From NCBI RefSeq assembly GCF_001553625.1, contig NZ_CP014230.1:1240001-1304000 (forward strand): a stretch of DNA of 64,000 nt, given 5' to 3'. Below, one piece after another: positions 27,711 through 37,995 of this stretch (the stretch's first letter is position 1; the number at the start of each line of letters is the position of its first letter). The notes beneath the pieces are model-generated. The model was given only the letters and a program-made list of their open reading frames with translations. It was not told where the DNA came from and did not search any database. The stretch comes from Desulfomicrobium orale DSM 12838 (GTDB lineage Bacteria; Desulfobacterota; Desulfovibrionia; Desulfovibrionales; Desulfomicrobiaceae). A program made the translations under genes and the position numbers.

Positions 27711-28498
27711 GGGGAGTCGTCGAAGGAAATCTGCCCGCGCAGGAAGGACCAGGCAAGGCCCAGGTATTCGTGCACAGCCAGATGGCAGGTCTCTATGTTC
27801 ACTGCGCGGGGCAGCAGGTATTCGGACTCGCCCCGGCACCGGTAATACGCGGGCGCGGGCAGGGGGCGCAGCCCCTCGTGACGGAACAGCTTCACGGACC
27901 GGGGCATGTGCGAGGCCGATGTGACCAGTACGAAGGGGTCGTCGCCCACGATGCTCTTGATCTGCACGGCCTCGTCATGGGTGTCCATGGTTTTGTCTGC
28001 AAGGATGATGCGCCCCGGGTCGAATCCCAGACCGAGGGCCGCCTTGGCCATGACCCGGGCGTTGGGTTGTTCGTCCTTTATGGCTCCACCGCTCAAGATC
28101 AGCACTGCCTCCTGGAAATGTCCGGCCACGCGCAGACCCTCGGCCAGACGGAACAGGGCCGCTTCCTCCAGCATGGCCGCCGGGGGCAGCAGAGGGTTGG
28201 TGTGATGCCCCGAGCCCAGCACCACCACCCATTTCACCGGAGTTCCGGCCACGGCCGGGTCGGACAGGTTCAGAGCCGGATGGCGCTGTTCCAGCGGCTC
28301 CATCAGCCATGCGGCGACGGTATTCAGGGAAAAGACGTACAGCAGGGCTGTGCCGATGGCAAAAGGAGCCACCGCGTCCCGGAGACGGCGCAGAAAAATA
28401 TGCAGAAAGCCGAGAGCGAAAAAAAGCAGGCAGACCGACAGCGGCATGAGCAGAGCGCCGATGATTTTCTTGAGCATGAAGCCGATGGAAAGGCTCAT
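27707..28498 (-). CDS. DUF218/ElyC-like membrane protein
   Basis: A 263-residue protein with two N-terminal membrane segments and a DUF218 domain (VVVLGSGHHTNP, EAVLILSGGAI, DTHDEAVQIKSIV, FVLVTSASHMPRSVKLF). Relatives include ElyC and SanA, linked to envelope integrity and peptidoglycan or undecaprenyl metabolism; the chemistry is not settled. Its ATG overlaps the aroC stop (ATGA) and its stop overlaps the rhomboid start. Confidence 0.82.
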   Translation of the reverse strand: MSLSIGFMLKKIIGALLMPLSVCLLFFALGFLHIFLRRLRDAVAPFAIGTALLYVFSLNTVAAWLMEPLEQRHPALNLSDPAVAGTPVKWVVVLGSGHHTNPLLPPAAMLEEAALFRLAEGLRVAGHFQEAVLILSGGAIKDEQPNARVMAKAALGLGFDPGRIILADKTMDTHDEAVQIKSIVGDDPFVLVTSASHMPRSVKLFRHEGLRPLPAPAYYRCRGESEYLLPRAVNIETCHLAVHEYLGLAWSFLRGQISFDDSP

Positions 28499-29559
28499 TG
28501 CCCACCCTCCATGCGCCGTTGCAGCAGCACGGCGTCGGCCAGCACCAGCCGGACCATGGCCGCAAGCACGGGCACAATGCGCGGGATGGCGCAGACGTCA
28601 TGCCTGCCGCCCACGCGCACATATGTTTCCCGGCCGGAGCGGTCCACGGTCAACTGCTCCCTGGCGATGGAAGCGATGGGCTTGACGGCGGCCCGGAGCA
28701 CGATGTCCTGACCCGTGGAAATGCCCGCCAGAATGCCTCCGGCGTTGTTGGACAGGAAACCTTCCGCGCGCATGGGGTCGTTGTTCTCGCTGCCCGAAGC
28801 GCGCGCCGCCGCGAATCCGGAGCCGATCTCCACGCCCTTGACCGCGCCCACGCTCATGACGGCAGCGGCCAGACGGGCGTCGAGCTTGTCGAAGACCGGC
28901 TCGCCAAGTCCCGCAGGCACGCCTGTGGCCCGCACTTCGACGATGCCGCCCACGGTGTCTCCGCGGGAAACAGCTTCCCGGACCACTTGTTCCCACTTTA
29001 CCGCCGCATCGGGGGCGGCCGCGAAGAAAGGACGGTCCTGAGCGCCGTCCAGGTCCGTTGCCCCCGCAGGCACGCCGCCCAGTTCCACGGCGGCGGCCCG
29101 GACAGCCACCCCGATGGTGTCCAGAAAGGCTCCGGCCACGGCTCCGCCCGCCACGCGGGAGACGGTTTCCCGGCCCGAAGCCCGTCCGCCGCCATGGTAA
29201 TCCCGCAGGCCGTACTTGGCCTCGTAACTCATGTCGCCGTGACCGGGGCGGAATATATTTCTGATGGCTTCGTAATCGCGGGAACGCTGGTCCGTGTTTT
29301 CCACGGCAAAGCCGATGCTCGTGCCCGTGGTCCGGCCCTCGAAAACCCCGGACAGCAGCCGGATACGGTCCGCTTCCGCACGCGCGGTGACGGCCGGCCC
29401 GCCCTGGCCCGGACGGCGTCTGTCCAGTTCGGCCTGGATCATGGCCTCGCTCAGTCCGATTCCGGCCGGGCAGCCGTCCACAACGCCGCCCAGTGCCGGA
29501 CCGTGGGATTCCCCGAATGTGGTCAGCCGGAAAAGTACGCCGAAAGTATTGCCCGCCAC
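28495..29559 (-). CDS. aroC: Chorismate synthase
   Basis: A 354-residue enzyme that makes chorismate from EPSP with reduced FMN, the last step of the common aromatic pathway. Signatures GESHGPALGGVVDG, RRPGQGGP, GHGDMSYEAKYGLRDYHGGGRASGRET and SNNAGGILAGISTGQ are clear. The start is GTG 29559 (VAGNTFGVLF), placed by GGGAGGACAG 5 bp upstream; upstream in-frame codons have no resemblance. The chorismate made here would also feed the pchA/pchB pair and the prephenate dehydrogenase elsewhere in the window. Confidence 0.96.
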   Translation of the reverse strand: MAGNTFGVLFRLTTFGESHGPALGGVVDGCPAGIGLSEAMIQAELDRRRPGQGGPAVTARAEADRIRLLSGVFEGRTTGTSIGFAVENTDQRSRDYEAIRNIFRPGHGDMSYEAKYGLRDYHGGGRASGRETVSRVAGGAVAGAFLDTIGVAVRAAAVELGGVPAGATDLDGAQDRPFFAAAPDAAVKWEQVVREAVSRGDTVGGIVEVRATGVPAGLGEPVFDKLDARLAAAVMSVGAVKGVEIGSGFAAARASGSENNDPMRAEGFLSNNAGGILAGISTGQDIVLRAAVKPIASIAREQLTVDRSGRETYVRVGGRHDVCAIPRIVPVLAAMVRLVLADAVLLQRRMEGGQ

Positions 29560-29600
29560 CTGTCCTCCCGTCTGCCTTCCGTACCCGCCGAAACGGGACG

Positions 29601-30206
29601 TCAGTACGCCTTGCCCCGCTTGCACCAGTCCGCGTACAGCGTCTCGCGCTCTCCGGCGGACCAGGCACTCCTGTCATACATGCCCGCCGCGCGGCGCTGG
29701 CGCATGGCCTCGTACAGGATGGCCGCCGCGGCCACCGAAACATTCAGGCTCTGCACCATGCCGAACATGGGGATATATATTTCATCGGGCACGTGCCGCC
29801 GCACATCCGGGTCCATGCCCCGGTGTTCGTTGCCCAGCACCACGGCCGTGGGCCGGGTGAAATCCACGTCCATCACCGGCCGCGCCGAAGCCCCGAAGCC
29901 CGTGCCCACGATCTGCATGCCCTGTCCGCGCAGGGAGGCGATCATGGCTTCGGCGTCACGGTGCCGGGTCTGTTCCACCCATTTCTTGGCCGAACCCGAA
30001 GAACTGTTGGCCAGAGCGGGGAAGCTTTCCTTGGTATAATAGAGATGCACGCCGAACACGCCGAAGGCGTCGCAGCTGCGCAGAATGGCCGAGACGTTGT
30101 GGGGATCGTGGATGTTGTTCAGCACCAGGGTCAGGTCCGGCTGGCGTTTTTCCAGTACGTTTCTCAGCCGGGCCTTGCGGGCGTCGGTCAGATATCTGTC
30201 AGGCAT
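29601..30206 (-). CDS. trmH: TrmH-family tRNA/rRNA 2'-O-methyltransferase
   Basis: A 201-residue SpoU-class (trefoil-knot) methyltransferase. Motif 1 (NNIHDPHNVSAILRSCDAFGV), motif 2 (TAVVLGNEHRGMDPDV) and motif 3 (IPMFGMVQSLNVSVAAAAILYEAMRQR) are complete. The close match to the opening of TrmH (RRQPDLT...PHNVSAI) suggests Gm18 methylation of tRNA, but an rRNA target cannot be excluded. It overlaps the tlyA gene by 19 bp. Confidence 0.87.
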   Translation of the reverse strand: MPDRYLTDARKARLRNVLEKRQPDLTLVLNNIHDPHNVSAILRSCDAFGVFGVHLYYTKESFPALANSSSGSAKKWVEQTRHRDAEAMIASLRGQGMQIVGTGFGASARPVMDVDFTRPTAVVLGNEHRGMDPDVRRHVPDEIYIPMFGMVQSLNVSVAAAAILYEAMRQRRAAGMYDRSAWSAGERETLYADWCKRGKAY

Positions 30207-31009
30207 GTTTGCGGATGAGCGGCCGTCGGCCGGGAAGATGCCGAAATTTTCATGTTTTCGCCAGACCGCGCGAGGCGCAGCACATATTCCTGATTTCCTT
30301 TGGGGCCCTTCACTCCGGCGGGCAGTGCGCCCAGATCCGTCAGGCCGAGTTCCGTGCGGGCGAATTCCCGGATTTCCTCCACGGCCCGCCGTTGCAGCTC
30401 TTCCGAGCGGACGACGCCCTTGACCGTATGTTCCGGCCCCAGCTCGAACTGCGGCTTGACCAGGGCCAGTACCTGGCCGCCTCCTTTCAGGAAGCGGACA
30501 CAGGGCGGCAGAATGAGTTTCAGGGAGATGAAGGAGCAGTCCGCCACGACCAGATCCACCTCTTCGGGGAGCAGATCGGGCGTGGCGTGGCGCAGATTGA
30601 CGCGCTCCAGATTGATCACCCGTTCGTCCTGCACCAGTTTCCAGTGCAGCTGGCCGTGACCCACGTCCACGGCGTAGACCCGCTTCGCTCCGGCCTGCAA
30701 CAGGCAGTCCGTGAATCCGCCCGTGGACGCGCCCGCGTCCAGAGCGGTCAGACCGGCGACATCCAGACCGAAACCCTCCAGCGCCGAGAGCAGCTTGTAC
30801 CCGCCGCGCGAGACGAAGCGTTCACCCTGCCGGACCTCCAGCTCCGCTGTGCGCGGCACCTGCTGCCCCGGCTTGGCCACCGGCGTTCTGCGGCCGTTTC
30901 GCGTCAGAAACACCTGCCCGGCCATGATCAGCCGTTTGGCTTTTTCCCGGCTCTCGGCCAGTCCCTGTTCGGCCATGACCACATCGGCGCGGTCCAGGTT
31001 TCCGGCCAT
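30188..31009 (-). CDS. tlyA: TlyA-family rRNA 2'-O-methyltransferase
   Basis: A 273-residue protein with an N-terminal S4 RNA-binding domain (about 5-60; RADVVMAEQGLAESREKAKRLI) and an FtsJ-type SAM methyltransferase domain (LDAGASTGGFTDCLLQ, VDLVVADCSFISLKLI, LVKPQFE). TlyA proteins methylate cytidines in 16S/23S rRNA and some have haemolytic activity. It lies 3 bp after glgP and overlaps the trmH-like gene. Confidence 0.9.
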   Translation of the reverse strand: MAGNLDRADVVMAEQGLAESREKAKRLIMAGQVFLTRNGRRTPVAKPGQQVPRTAELEVRQGERFVSRGGYKLLSALEGFGLDVAGLTALDAGASTGGFTDCLLQAGAKRVYAVDVGHGQLHWKLVQDERVINLERVNLRHATPDLLPEEVDLVVADCSFISLKLILPPCVRFLKGGGQVLALVKPQFELGPEHTVKGVVRSEELQRRAVEEIREFARTELGLTDLGALPAGVKGPKGNQEYVLRLARSGENMKISASSRPTAAHPQTCLTDI

Positions 31010-31012
31010 GCC

Positions 31013-33589
31013 CTACCCTTGCACGGCTTCATCGGCCCAGAAGATGAGTCCCAGACTGTGCGGATCGCGTAGAAGCGGATGACAGGGCAGGACCCGCACC
31101 GTGAACCCGAATTTGCCTGCGGACAGAGGTCTGGCCGAGCCCCGGTAGATGTGCCAGCCGTCCTCGGTTTGCCCTTCGGGATGCATGATGAACGTGGACC
31201 GGCTCGAAAAGCTCCCGGTGTAGTCGAGGGGGCCGGTGTATATTTCCACCTGAATGTCCGCGATATCCAGATCCCGCACCAGAATTTCGGCACTGACCTC
31301 CAGATCTTCGCCCACGAACATTTCCCCGTTCGAGCCGCTGCGGATGTTGCGGATGCCCAGCTCTCCCCAGCTGGTCAGAAGCTTCATGCGCCACTCGGCC
31401 AGTTCTCTGGCCGGGCGGTACCCGTCGGCCGACAGCCGGGCGTAGCTGTCGCTGGAGGGCAGATAGGCCCGCCGGGCATATTCCTCCACCATGCGGTGCC
31501 CGTTGAACACCGGTCCCAGAAGCTTCAGGGCCTGCTTCATGCGCTGCGCCCAGCGCCGGGGGAAGGAACTCTGTCCGCGTTCATAGAAAAGCGGAATGAC
31601 GTCATTCTCCAGAATGTTGTACAGAATCTGGCTCTCCACGAAATCCTGGTATTCCAGGTCGTCGTACTTCTCGGCGTTGCCGATGGCCCAGCCCACGCTG
31701 TTGTCGGGCATCCAGGCCTCGTCCCACCAGCCGTCCAGAGTGCTCAGGTTCAGCACGCCGTTGGCCATGGCCTTCATGCCGCTGGTGCCGCAGGCTTCCA
31801 GAGGACGGCGGGGGTTGTTCAGCCATACGTCGCAGCCCTGCACCAGATGCCGGGCCACCTGTATGTCGTAGTCCTCCAGAAAGACCATCTTGGCCTGCGT
31901 GTCCTTGGCCTGACACAGGGCTATCAGCTCCTGAATGATCTTCTTTCCCTCGTTGTCCCTGGGATGGGCCTTGCCCGCGAAGATGAACTGGATGGGCCGG
32001 GCCGGATTGGACATGAGCCGTTTCAGGCGGTCGTCGTCCTTGAGCAGCAGGTAGGCCCGCTTGTACGAGGCGAAGCGGCGGGCAAAGCCGATGGTCAGGG
32101 CTTCGGGATCGAGCACGTTCTCCGCGATTTCCAGCTCCCAGTTGCGGCCGCCCCGGGAAATGATCTGCTTCTGCATCCGGCGCCGCACGAAATCCACCAG
32201 CCGCTCCCGCAGCCGCTCGTGAGTGCGCCACAGCTCGATGTCCGGAATGGTGCCGAATTTTTCCCCCACCCGTTCGCAGTCCGGATCCTCTCGCCAGGAC
32301 TGTCCCAGAAAGCGGTCGTAGAGCATGGACATTTCCGGCGCCACCCAGGAGGGGAAGTGAATCCCGTTGGTCACGGAGGTGATGGGCACATCCTTTTCCG
32401 GGTACTGGGGCCAGACTCTGGCCCACATTTTCCGGGAAACCTCGCCGTGCAGGCGGCTTACGCCGTTGTTGAACCTCGACAGGCGCAGGGCCAGCACCGT
32501 CATGCAGAAGGTTTCGCTGTCGTCACGGGTGTTTTCCCTCCCCAGGGCCAGGAAGACCTTCCAGGAAAGGCCCAGATCGGCGGCGTATTCCTGAAAATAG
32601 CGCTCCATGAGCTCCATCGGAAAGCGGTCATTGCCCGCCGGGACCGGGGTGTGCGTGGTGAATACGGAACTCTGGGCCACCAGTTCCATGGCGGCCTCGA
32701 AACTCAGACCCCGCTCGTGCATGAGCGCCCGGATGCGTTCCAGTCCGGCGAAGGCGGAATGTCCCTCGTTCATGTGGATGACCCGGGGCGACATGCCCAT
32801 GGCCTCCAGGGCCTTGACCCCGCCGATGCCCAGCAGAAATTCCTGCATGATCCGCATTTCCAGGTCGCCGCCGTAGAGCTGGGCCGTTATTTCCCTGCGG
32901 TCCGGCGTGTTCTCGGCGACATTGGTATCCATGAGGAAGAGGGGAATCCGGCCCACGTCGGCCCGCCAGATGCGGAAGAAAAGCGGCCGTCCCTGCATGA
33001 CGATGCGTACCCTGAGCGGTTCGGCGTTGGCGTCCAGCACGGGGGAAAGGGGCATCTCGTCGAAATCGTTGGCCTGGTAGCGCTCCTGCTGCCAGCCGTC
33101 ATGGGTCAGATACTGCCGGAAAAAACCGCGCTGATAGCAGAGTCCTACACCCACCAGGGGGATGTTCAGGTCGCTGGCGGACTTGAGATGGTCTCCCGCC
33201 AGAATGCCCAGTCCTCCGGAATACACGGGCAGACACTGGGCGATACCATACTCGGCGCTGAAATAGGCGACCACCGGCCCCTGCCCCAGGCCGTCGAAAC
33301 CGGCGGAACCGCGTTTCTCCATATATTTCCGGAAGTTCGCAGCAACGGTTGACAGGCGGTCCAGGAAAAATTCATCCTCCGCCAGTTCTTCCAGCATGCC
33401 CTGAGGCAGGTGGTTCAGGAACAGGACGGGATTGTGTTCGCTCTTTTCCCACAGCTCTCTGTCCATCTGGGCGAAAAAATCTTCCACCTCGTGGTGCCAG
33501 GAGAAATACAGGTTATGCGCCAGGTCCTTCAGCGGTTGCAGCCTTTCCGGCAGTTTGGGTACAACGGTATAGGTGTGGAACGGTTGCAT
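31013..33589 (-). CDS. glgP: Alpha-glucan (glycogen) phosphorylase
   Basis: An 858-residue short-type phosphorylase with an N-terminal DUF3417 region (HTYTVVPKLPERLQPLKDLAHNLYFSWHHE). The pyridoxal-phosphate lysine is Lys606 in EACGTSGMKAMANG; other marks are HMNEGHSAFAGLERI and TTHTPVPAGNDRF. It releases glucose-1-phosphate from storage glucan in the cytoplasm. It is the first gene of a long leftward run (glgP-tlyA-trmH-aroC-DUF218-rhomboid). ATG 33589 starts the family-like sequence. Confidence 0.93.
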   Translation of the reverse strand: MQPFHTYTVVPKLPERLQPLKDLAHNLYFSWHHEVEDFFAQMDRELWEKSEHNPVLFLNHLPQGMLEELAEDEFFLDRLSTVAANFRKYMEKRGSAGFDGLGQGPVVAYFSAEYGIAQCLPVYSGGLGILAGDHLKSASDLNIPLVGVGLCYQRGFFRQYLTHDGWQQERYQANDFDEMPLSPVLDANAEPLRVRIVMQGRPLFFRIWRADVGRIPLFLMDTNVAENTPDRREITAQLYGGDLEMRIMQEFLLGIGGVKALEAMGMSPRVIHMNEGHSAFAGLERIRALMHERGLSFEAAMELVAQSSVFTTHTPVPAGNDRFPMELMERYFQEYAADLGLSWKVFLALGRENTRDDSETFCMTVLALRLSRFNNGVSRLHGEVSRKMWARVWPQYPEKDVPITSVTNGIHFPSWVAPEMSMLYDRFLGQSWREDPDCERVGEKFGTIPDIELWRTHERLRERLVDFVRRRMQKQIISRGGRNWELEIAENVLDPEALTIGFARRFASYKRAYLLLKDDDRLKRLMSNPARPIQFIFAGKAHPRDNEGKKIIQELIALCQAKDTQAKMVFLEDYDIQVARHLVQGCDVWLNNPRRPLEACGTSGMKAMANGVLNLSTLDGWWDEAWMPDNSVGWAIGNAEKYDDLEYQDFVESQILYNILENDVIPLFYERGQSSFPRRWAQRMKQALKLLGPVFNGHRMVEEYARRAYLPSSDSYARLSADGYRPARELAEWRMKLLTSWGELGIRNIRSGSNGEMFVGEDLEVSAEILVRDLDIADIQVEIYTGPLDYTGSFSSRSTFIMHPEGQTEDGWHIYRGSARPLSAGKFGFTVRVLPCHPLLRDPHSLGLIFWADEAVQG

Positions 33590-33749
33590 GGGTTTCTCCC
33601 CGGGGTGCTGGATGTTGCGGATGGTGCAGGGCCTTTTTCCGGCGGGGCGCTTCCGTCCGGAAGCGGTGTGTGCGCCGGAACATATGGCTCCTGCCCGATA
33701 TTTGAACTTTTTGGGGCGTGAGCGCCAGAGAAAATTTTACGGAGGACGC

Positions 33750-34226
33750 ATGACCTTCTGTTCCGAGGAAACCACCGTTCGGGTCAAGGTCCGGTTCCTG
33801 TCCCCGGTATGTTCCGGGGAGACCTTCACATACGCCACTCCGGGCTCGGCCGGTATCGACCTGCGGGCCTGCATGGAAGAAGCAGAGGTATGCATCGGGC
33901 CGGGCGGCCGCCATGCCTTTCCCACAGGGGTGGCTCTGGAATGCACGATGCCGGGAGTGGCCGGATTTGTCTATTCCAGGAGCGGCCTCGGGACCAGAGA
34001 CGGGCTGGTGGTGGCTCAGGGCGTGGGCGTCATCGATCCGGACTACAGGGGCGAGATCATTGTCTGCCTGCTCAATACCTCGGACCGGGAGCGTATCGTG
34101 GTCCGGGGCCAGCGCATCGCCCAGCTGGTCTTTCAGCCTGTCTTCAGGGCCTGTCTGGAACCCGTGGCCGAACTTTCGGAAACCCTTCGCGGCGCGGGCG
34201 GCTTCGGCCACACGGGAAAATCCTGA
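33750..34226 (+). CDS. dut: dUTP diphosphatase
   Basis: A 158-residue trimeric dUTPase that hydrolyses dUTP to dUMP. All five motifs are visible: GSAGIDLRA, YSRSGLGTRDGL, GVIDPDYRGEI, GQRIAQLVF and GGFGHTGKS (usually GGFGSTG, so one Ser is replaced by His). ATG 33750 follows GGAGG. It converges with mnmG. Confidence 0.95.
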   Translation: MTFCSEETTVRVKVRFLSPVCSGETFTYATPGSAGIDLRACMEEAEVCIGPGGRHAFPTGVALECTMPGVAGFVYSRSGLGTRDGLVVAQGVGVIDPDYRGEIIVCLLNTSDRERIVVRGQRIAQLVFQPVFRACLEPVAELSETLRGAGGFGHTGKS

Positions 34227-34359
34227 TTTCCTGCCCGCAGGGAAATTTTTCCGGCGGTGCGGGCAAGCCGCATAAAACCGGTTATTCCACGGCGGGCACC
34301 GCGCCCTTGGCTGCGGGCCGCAGGGGCCGGGTTTCAGCCATCCGGCCGGGGTTCTTCCT

Positions 34360-36240
34360 CTATTCGCGTCCGGTTTTTTTGAGATGAATTTCCAGGCAGG
34401 AGATAGCTGCGGGCGTGATGCCCGAGATACGGCCCGCCTGCCCCAGGGTCCGGGGCCGGATCCTGTCCAGTTTTTCCACCGCCTCGCGGGACAGCCCCGC
34501 CACCCGGGCATAGTCCATATCCTCGGGCAGGACAGCCTGTTCCTGCTGTTCGGAATGGGCCGCAAGTTCTCTTTGGCGGTCCAGATAGCCCTCGTATTTG
34601 ACCTGAATTTCCGCCTCTTCCAATGCCTCGGCCCCGAAGTCTAAAAGTTCCGGCCAAAGCGGTGCAAGATTCCCGATGCCGAGCTCCGGCTGGCGCAGCA
34701 GTTCCTTCAGGCTGATGGCCTTCTGCGGCAGCCGGCCGCCCAGAGAGTCCACCAGTTCCCTGGTTGCGGCATCGGGCCGGATGCGGATGGACCGCAGGCC
34801 GTCCATGATGGCGGCAAGTTCCGCCTGCTTGCGGGTAAAGCGTGCCCACCGGCTGTCGTCCACCAGACCGAGACGGCGGCCGACGGGGGTCAGACGTTCG
34901 TCGGCATTGTCTTCGCGCAGCATCAGGCGATGCTCGGCCCGGGAGGTGAACATGCGGTAGGGTTCGAGGGTGCCCTTGGTGATCAGGTCGTCCACCAGCA
35001 CGGCCACATACGCCTGGGCCCGGGTCAGTATCAGTTCCGGCTCGCCGGACAGGGCCAGGGCTGCGTTGATGGCCGCCCACAGCCCCTGCCCGGCGGCTTC
35101 TTCGTATCCGGAGGTGCCGTTGATCTGCCCGGCCAGATACAGCCCGGCCACGGCTTTGGTTTCCAGGGTGGGCTTGAGTTGCACGGGCGGGACGAAATCG
35201 TACTCGATGGCGTAGCCCGGACGCACGATCTGGGCCTTCTCCAGACCGGGAATGGAGGCCACCAGAGCTTTCTGCACATCCAGAGGCAGGCTGGTGGGGA
35301 TGCCGTTGGGATAGACCTCGAAGCTGTCCAGTCCTTCGGGTTCGACGAAAATCTGGTGCCGGTCCTTGTCCGGAAAACGGGCGATCTTGTCCTCGATGGA
35401 CGGACAATAGCGCGCGCCCGTGCCTTTGATCACTCCGGTGAACATGGGCGAGCGGTCGAAGCCGGACCGGATGATGTCGTGGGTGCGTTCCGTGGTCCAG
35501 GTCATGTGGCAGGAAACCTGGGGCAGGGAGACGCCCGGGCTGTCGAAGCTGAAGGGCCGGGGCGGGTTGTCGCCGGGCTGCTCCTCCATGACGCCGTAGT
35601 CCACCGAGGATTTGAGCAGCCTGGGCACGGTGCCGGTCTTGAGCCTGCCCAGCTCCAGCCCCAGTTCGCGCAGACTGCCGGAGAGCCCGTGGCTGGCCGG
35701 GTCGCCGTAGCGTCCGCCGCTGAAGTGATGCAGTCCCACATGGATGAGTCCCTGCAGGAACGTGCCCGTGGTCAGCAGGGCGGCCCGGCAGGGGATGGTT
35801 TCGCCGAGAGTGGTGACCACGCCGGTGATTCGTCCCCGCTCCACGGCCAGGGAGGCGGCGGTTTCCTGGCGGACAAAGAGCCCCGGTGTGTTGAAAATAT
35901 CCTTCTGCACGGCCCTGATGTATGCGGCGCGGTCGATCTGCGCCCGTGTGGAGCGCACAGCCGGGCCCTTGCGGGTGTTCAGGACGCGGAACTGGATGCC
36001 CGCCTGATCCGCCCATTTGCCCATCATGCCGCCCAGCGCGTCGATTTCGCGGACCATGTGCCCCTTGGCCAGCCCGCCGATGGCCGGATTGCACGAAAGA
36101 TGGCCGATGCGGTCGGCGTTTATGGTCAGCAGCAGCGTCCGCATGCCCATGCGCGCTGCGGCCATGGCCGCCTCGCACCCGGCGTGGCCGGCTCCGACCA
36201 CGACCAGATCGAAGCGTTCGGGCATGGCGGGAATGGTCAT
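34360..36240 (-). CDS. mnmG: tRNA uridine-5-carboxymethylaminomethyl modification enzyme MnmG (GidA)
   Basis: A 626-residue FAD protein that, with MnmE, modifies the wobble uridine of several tRNAs. The FAD motif [13 protein letters not shown] opens the protein; [45 protein letters not shown] and [16 protein letters not shown] are typical. ATG 36240 overlaps the M20 peptidase stop (ATGA). Length is normal. Confidence 0.96.
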   Translation of the reverse strand: MTIPAMPERFDLVVVGAGHAGCEAAMAAARMGMRTLLLTINADRIGHLSCNPAIGGLAKGHMVREIDALGGMMGKWADQAGIQFRVLNTRKGPAVRSTRAQIDRAAYIRAVQKDIFNTPGLFVRQETAASLAVERGRITGVVTTLGETIPCRAALLTTGTFLQGLIHVGLHHFSGGRYGDPASHGLSGSLRELGLELGRLKTGTVPRLLKSSVDYGVMEEQPGDNPPRPFSFDSPGVSLPQVSCHMTWTTERTHDIIRSGFDRSPMFTGVIKGTGARYCPSIEDKIARFPDKDRHQIFVEPEGLDSFEVYPNGIPTSLPLDVQKALVASIPGLEKAQIVRPGYAIEYDFVPPVQLKPTLETKAVAGLYLAGQINGTSGYEEAAGQGLWAAINAALALSGEPELILTRAQAYVAVLVDDLITKGTLEPYRMFTSRAEHRLMLREDNADERLTPVGRRLGLVDDSRWARFTRKQAELAAIMDGLRSIRIRPDAATRELVDSLGGRLPQKAISLKELLRQPELGIGNLAPLWPELLDFGAEALEEAEIQVKYEGYLDRQRELAAHSEQQEQAVLPEDMDYARVAGLSREAVEKLDRIRPRTLGQAGRISGITPAAISCLEIHLKKTGRE

Positions 36241-37472
36241 CTGTCCTCCGGAGAATCGAAAAGCAGACGGGCGAAGACACGCGCGTCGGCCAGGGTGGCC
36301 CGGATGGAGGAATGCTCGTTGGGCTGGTGGGCCGTGTGCATGAGGGTGCTCCAGCACACGGCGGGCAGTCCGCGCCTTCTGAAGCACGCAGCCACGGTGC
36401 CCCCGCCGATGCCCATGACGCGGGGGGCGATTCCGCGCTCCAGGCGCAGGGCGTCGGTCAGGCGGGTGACCACGGGGCTGTCCTCGGGAGTGAACGGTGC
36501 GGCCTGCTCGCGGGTGACGGCTGTAAAGGAGATGGACACACCCCGCTTGGCCTCCACCGCGTCGCAGAGGGCGCGGATTTCGGTCTCGATCTGTTCCAGC
36601 GTATATTCGGGCAGCACCCGGCAATCGAGGTAAAAGACATCCTGGCCGGGGATGGTGTTCACGTTGGGCACGTTGGCTTCTTTCCTGGTCGGAGCGAAGG
36701 TGGAGCGAGGCGGGCAGAAGAGCGGGTTTTCCAGAGAGAAAACGCCGCCCAGACGCTCCAGATCCAGAATCAGGGCCGAGGCCGCCGTCAGGGCGTTGAT
36801 GCCCTGCTCCGGCGTGGAGGCGTGGCACTGCCTGCCGCATACCGTAAACCGGAACCAGAATACGCTTTTTTCAGAGATTTCGATGCTGCCGCCGTCTGCG
36901 GTCCCGAAATCCGGGATGAGAATCAGGTCATCCGGGCGGAAAAGTTCGGGACGGTGGCGCAGGACATACTCGATGCCCAGCTCGCTTCCCGTTTCCTCGT
37001 CCGCGGCCAGCAGAATGCCGAGGGATAGCCCGGTCCTGGCGCCTGTGGTTTCCAGCGCCCGCAAAAGCAGCAGGGAACTGACCAGACCCTGATGGTTATC
37101 CTCCACGCCCCGGCCGTAAATGAGATCGCCGTCCCGGTGCAGCGTGAACGGATCTGTTTCCCACAGGGCGGGATCACCCGGAGGAACGACGTCCGTGTGG
37201 GCGATAAGCCACAGCGTGCGGGCGCTTTCACCCGGCCGGCGGACCACGATGCTCGGGCGGAAGCCGCAGGGCACGCGCTCGTCGGGAGCCTGGATCTGTT
37301 CCCGGGCCGTTCCCGGGAACTGTTCCAGATACGTGTACAGCCAAGCTGCCTTGGCCTCCTCCCCGGAGCCGCCATTGGTCGGGCCGAGGGCTGGAAGGGC
37401 GACCAGATTTCGCTGGAGCGCGAGCAGTTCGTCTTCACTTCTGTCGATACATTCCAAAACGGCGTGGGGCAT
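36237..37472 (-). CDS. M20-family metallopeptidase/amidohydrolase
   Basis: A 411-residue dizinc hydrolase. Metal and catalytic motifs: [31 protein letters not shown], an Asp in LIPDFG and the late histidine in [12 protein letters not shown] dimerisation domain lies at about 190-310. Members remove acyl or peptide groups (succinyl-diaminopimelate, acetyl-ornithine, dipeptides); the exact substrate is not clear. It is coupled to mnmG. Confidence 0.86.
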   Translation of the reverse strand: MPHAVLECIDRSEDELLALQRNLVALPALGPTNGGSGEEAKAAWLYTYLEQFPGTAREQIQAPDERVPCGFRPSIVVRRPGESARTLWLIAHTDVVPPGDPALWETDPFTLHRDGDLIYGRGVEDNHQGLVSSLLLLRALETTGARTGLSLGILLAADEETGSELGIEYVLRHRPELFRPDDLILIPDFGTADGGSIEISEKSVFWFRFTVCGRQCHASTPEQGINALTAASALILDLERLGGVFSLENPLFCPPRSTFAPTRKEANVPNVNTIPGQDVFYLDCRVLPEYTLEQIETEIRALCDAVEAKRGVSISFTAVTREQAAPFTPEDSPVVTRLTDALRLERGIAPRVMGIGGGTVAACFRRRGLPAVCWSTLMHTAHQPNEHSSIRATLADARVFARLLFDSPEDR

Positions 37473-37558
37473 GGCGTTTGTCCGCAGTCAATCGGCTGGC
37501 GGTGAAAAAAAAGGCAGGAAATCTCCTGCCTCGTAAACCGCACGAATGGATGGGGAAA

Positions 37559-37825
37559 CTATTTTCCCTTGGCGGCGCGCTTGGACGCCTTGAGGGGGTT
37601 GACCTTGGCTTTGGCCTTGGCCGCGGTTTTCACGTGCGTCGAGAAATTACAGTTGCCAAGTCTCCATTTCACGGCGGGCTGAGGATACGATCCACAGTAC
37701 TTGGCGCCTTCAAATTCCTTGATCCGTTCACAGCCTTCGCACTGTTCCACAATCTGGTTCATGATCATGCCGTTGACCTGCACTCCCTGCTCGGTTTTGA
37801 CGGCATTGCCGAAATCTGCTGCCAT
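37559..37825 (-). CDS. PxxKW-family cysteine-rich protein
   Basis: An 88-residue protein with four cysteines (CEGC, KYC, NC) around the PAVKW motif that names the family, then a basic Lys/Ala tail (KTAAKAKAKVNPLKASKRAAKGK). ATG 37825 has GGAG nearby. Typical of sulfate reducers and relatives; function unknown. The cysteine pattern may bind a metal and the tail may bind nucleic acid, but neither is shown. Confidence 0.75.
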   Translation of the reverse strand: MAADFGNAVKTEQGVQVNGMIMNQIVEQCEGCERIKEFEGAKYCGSYPQPAVKWRLGNCNFSTHVKTAAKAKAKVNPLKASKRAAKGK

Positions 37826-37995
37826 AAGGCTCCTCCATGATGTTGGCCTGTGCCGCGCCTGCAAGCCGGTGGGTAGCGGCATTTGGGTGAGCCACCGGAA
37901 ATCTGGCTTCCTTTTCCAATCCGCGGGAAAAGTCAAGCCGTCTGCCGAGCCGGGCTCCGAGCGGTAAAAGTGTGCTGCCGCCAAGGCCTGCGGCA

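Noticed and set aside
31079-33352. 757-codon plus-strand frame opposite glgP
   Set aside because: Antisense of a fully conserved phosphorylase; no protein family signal.
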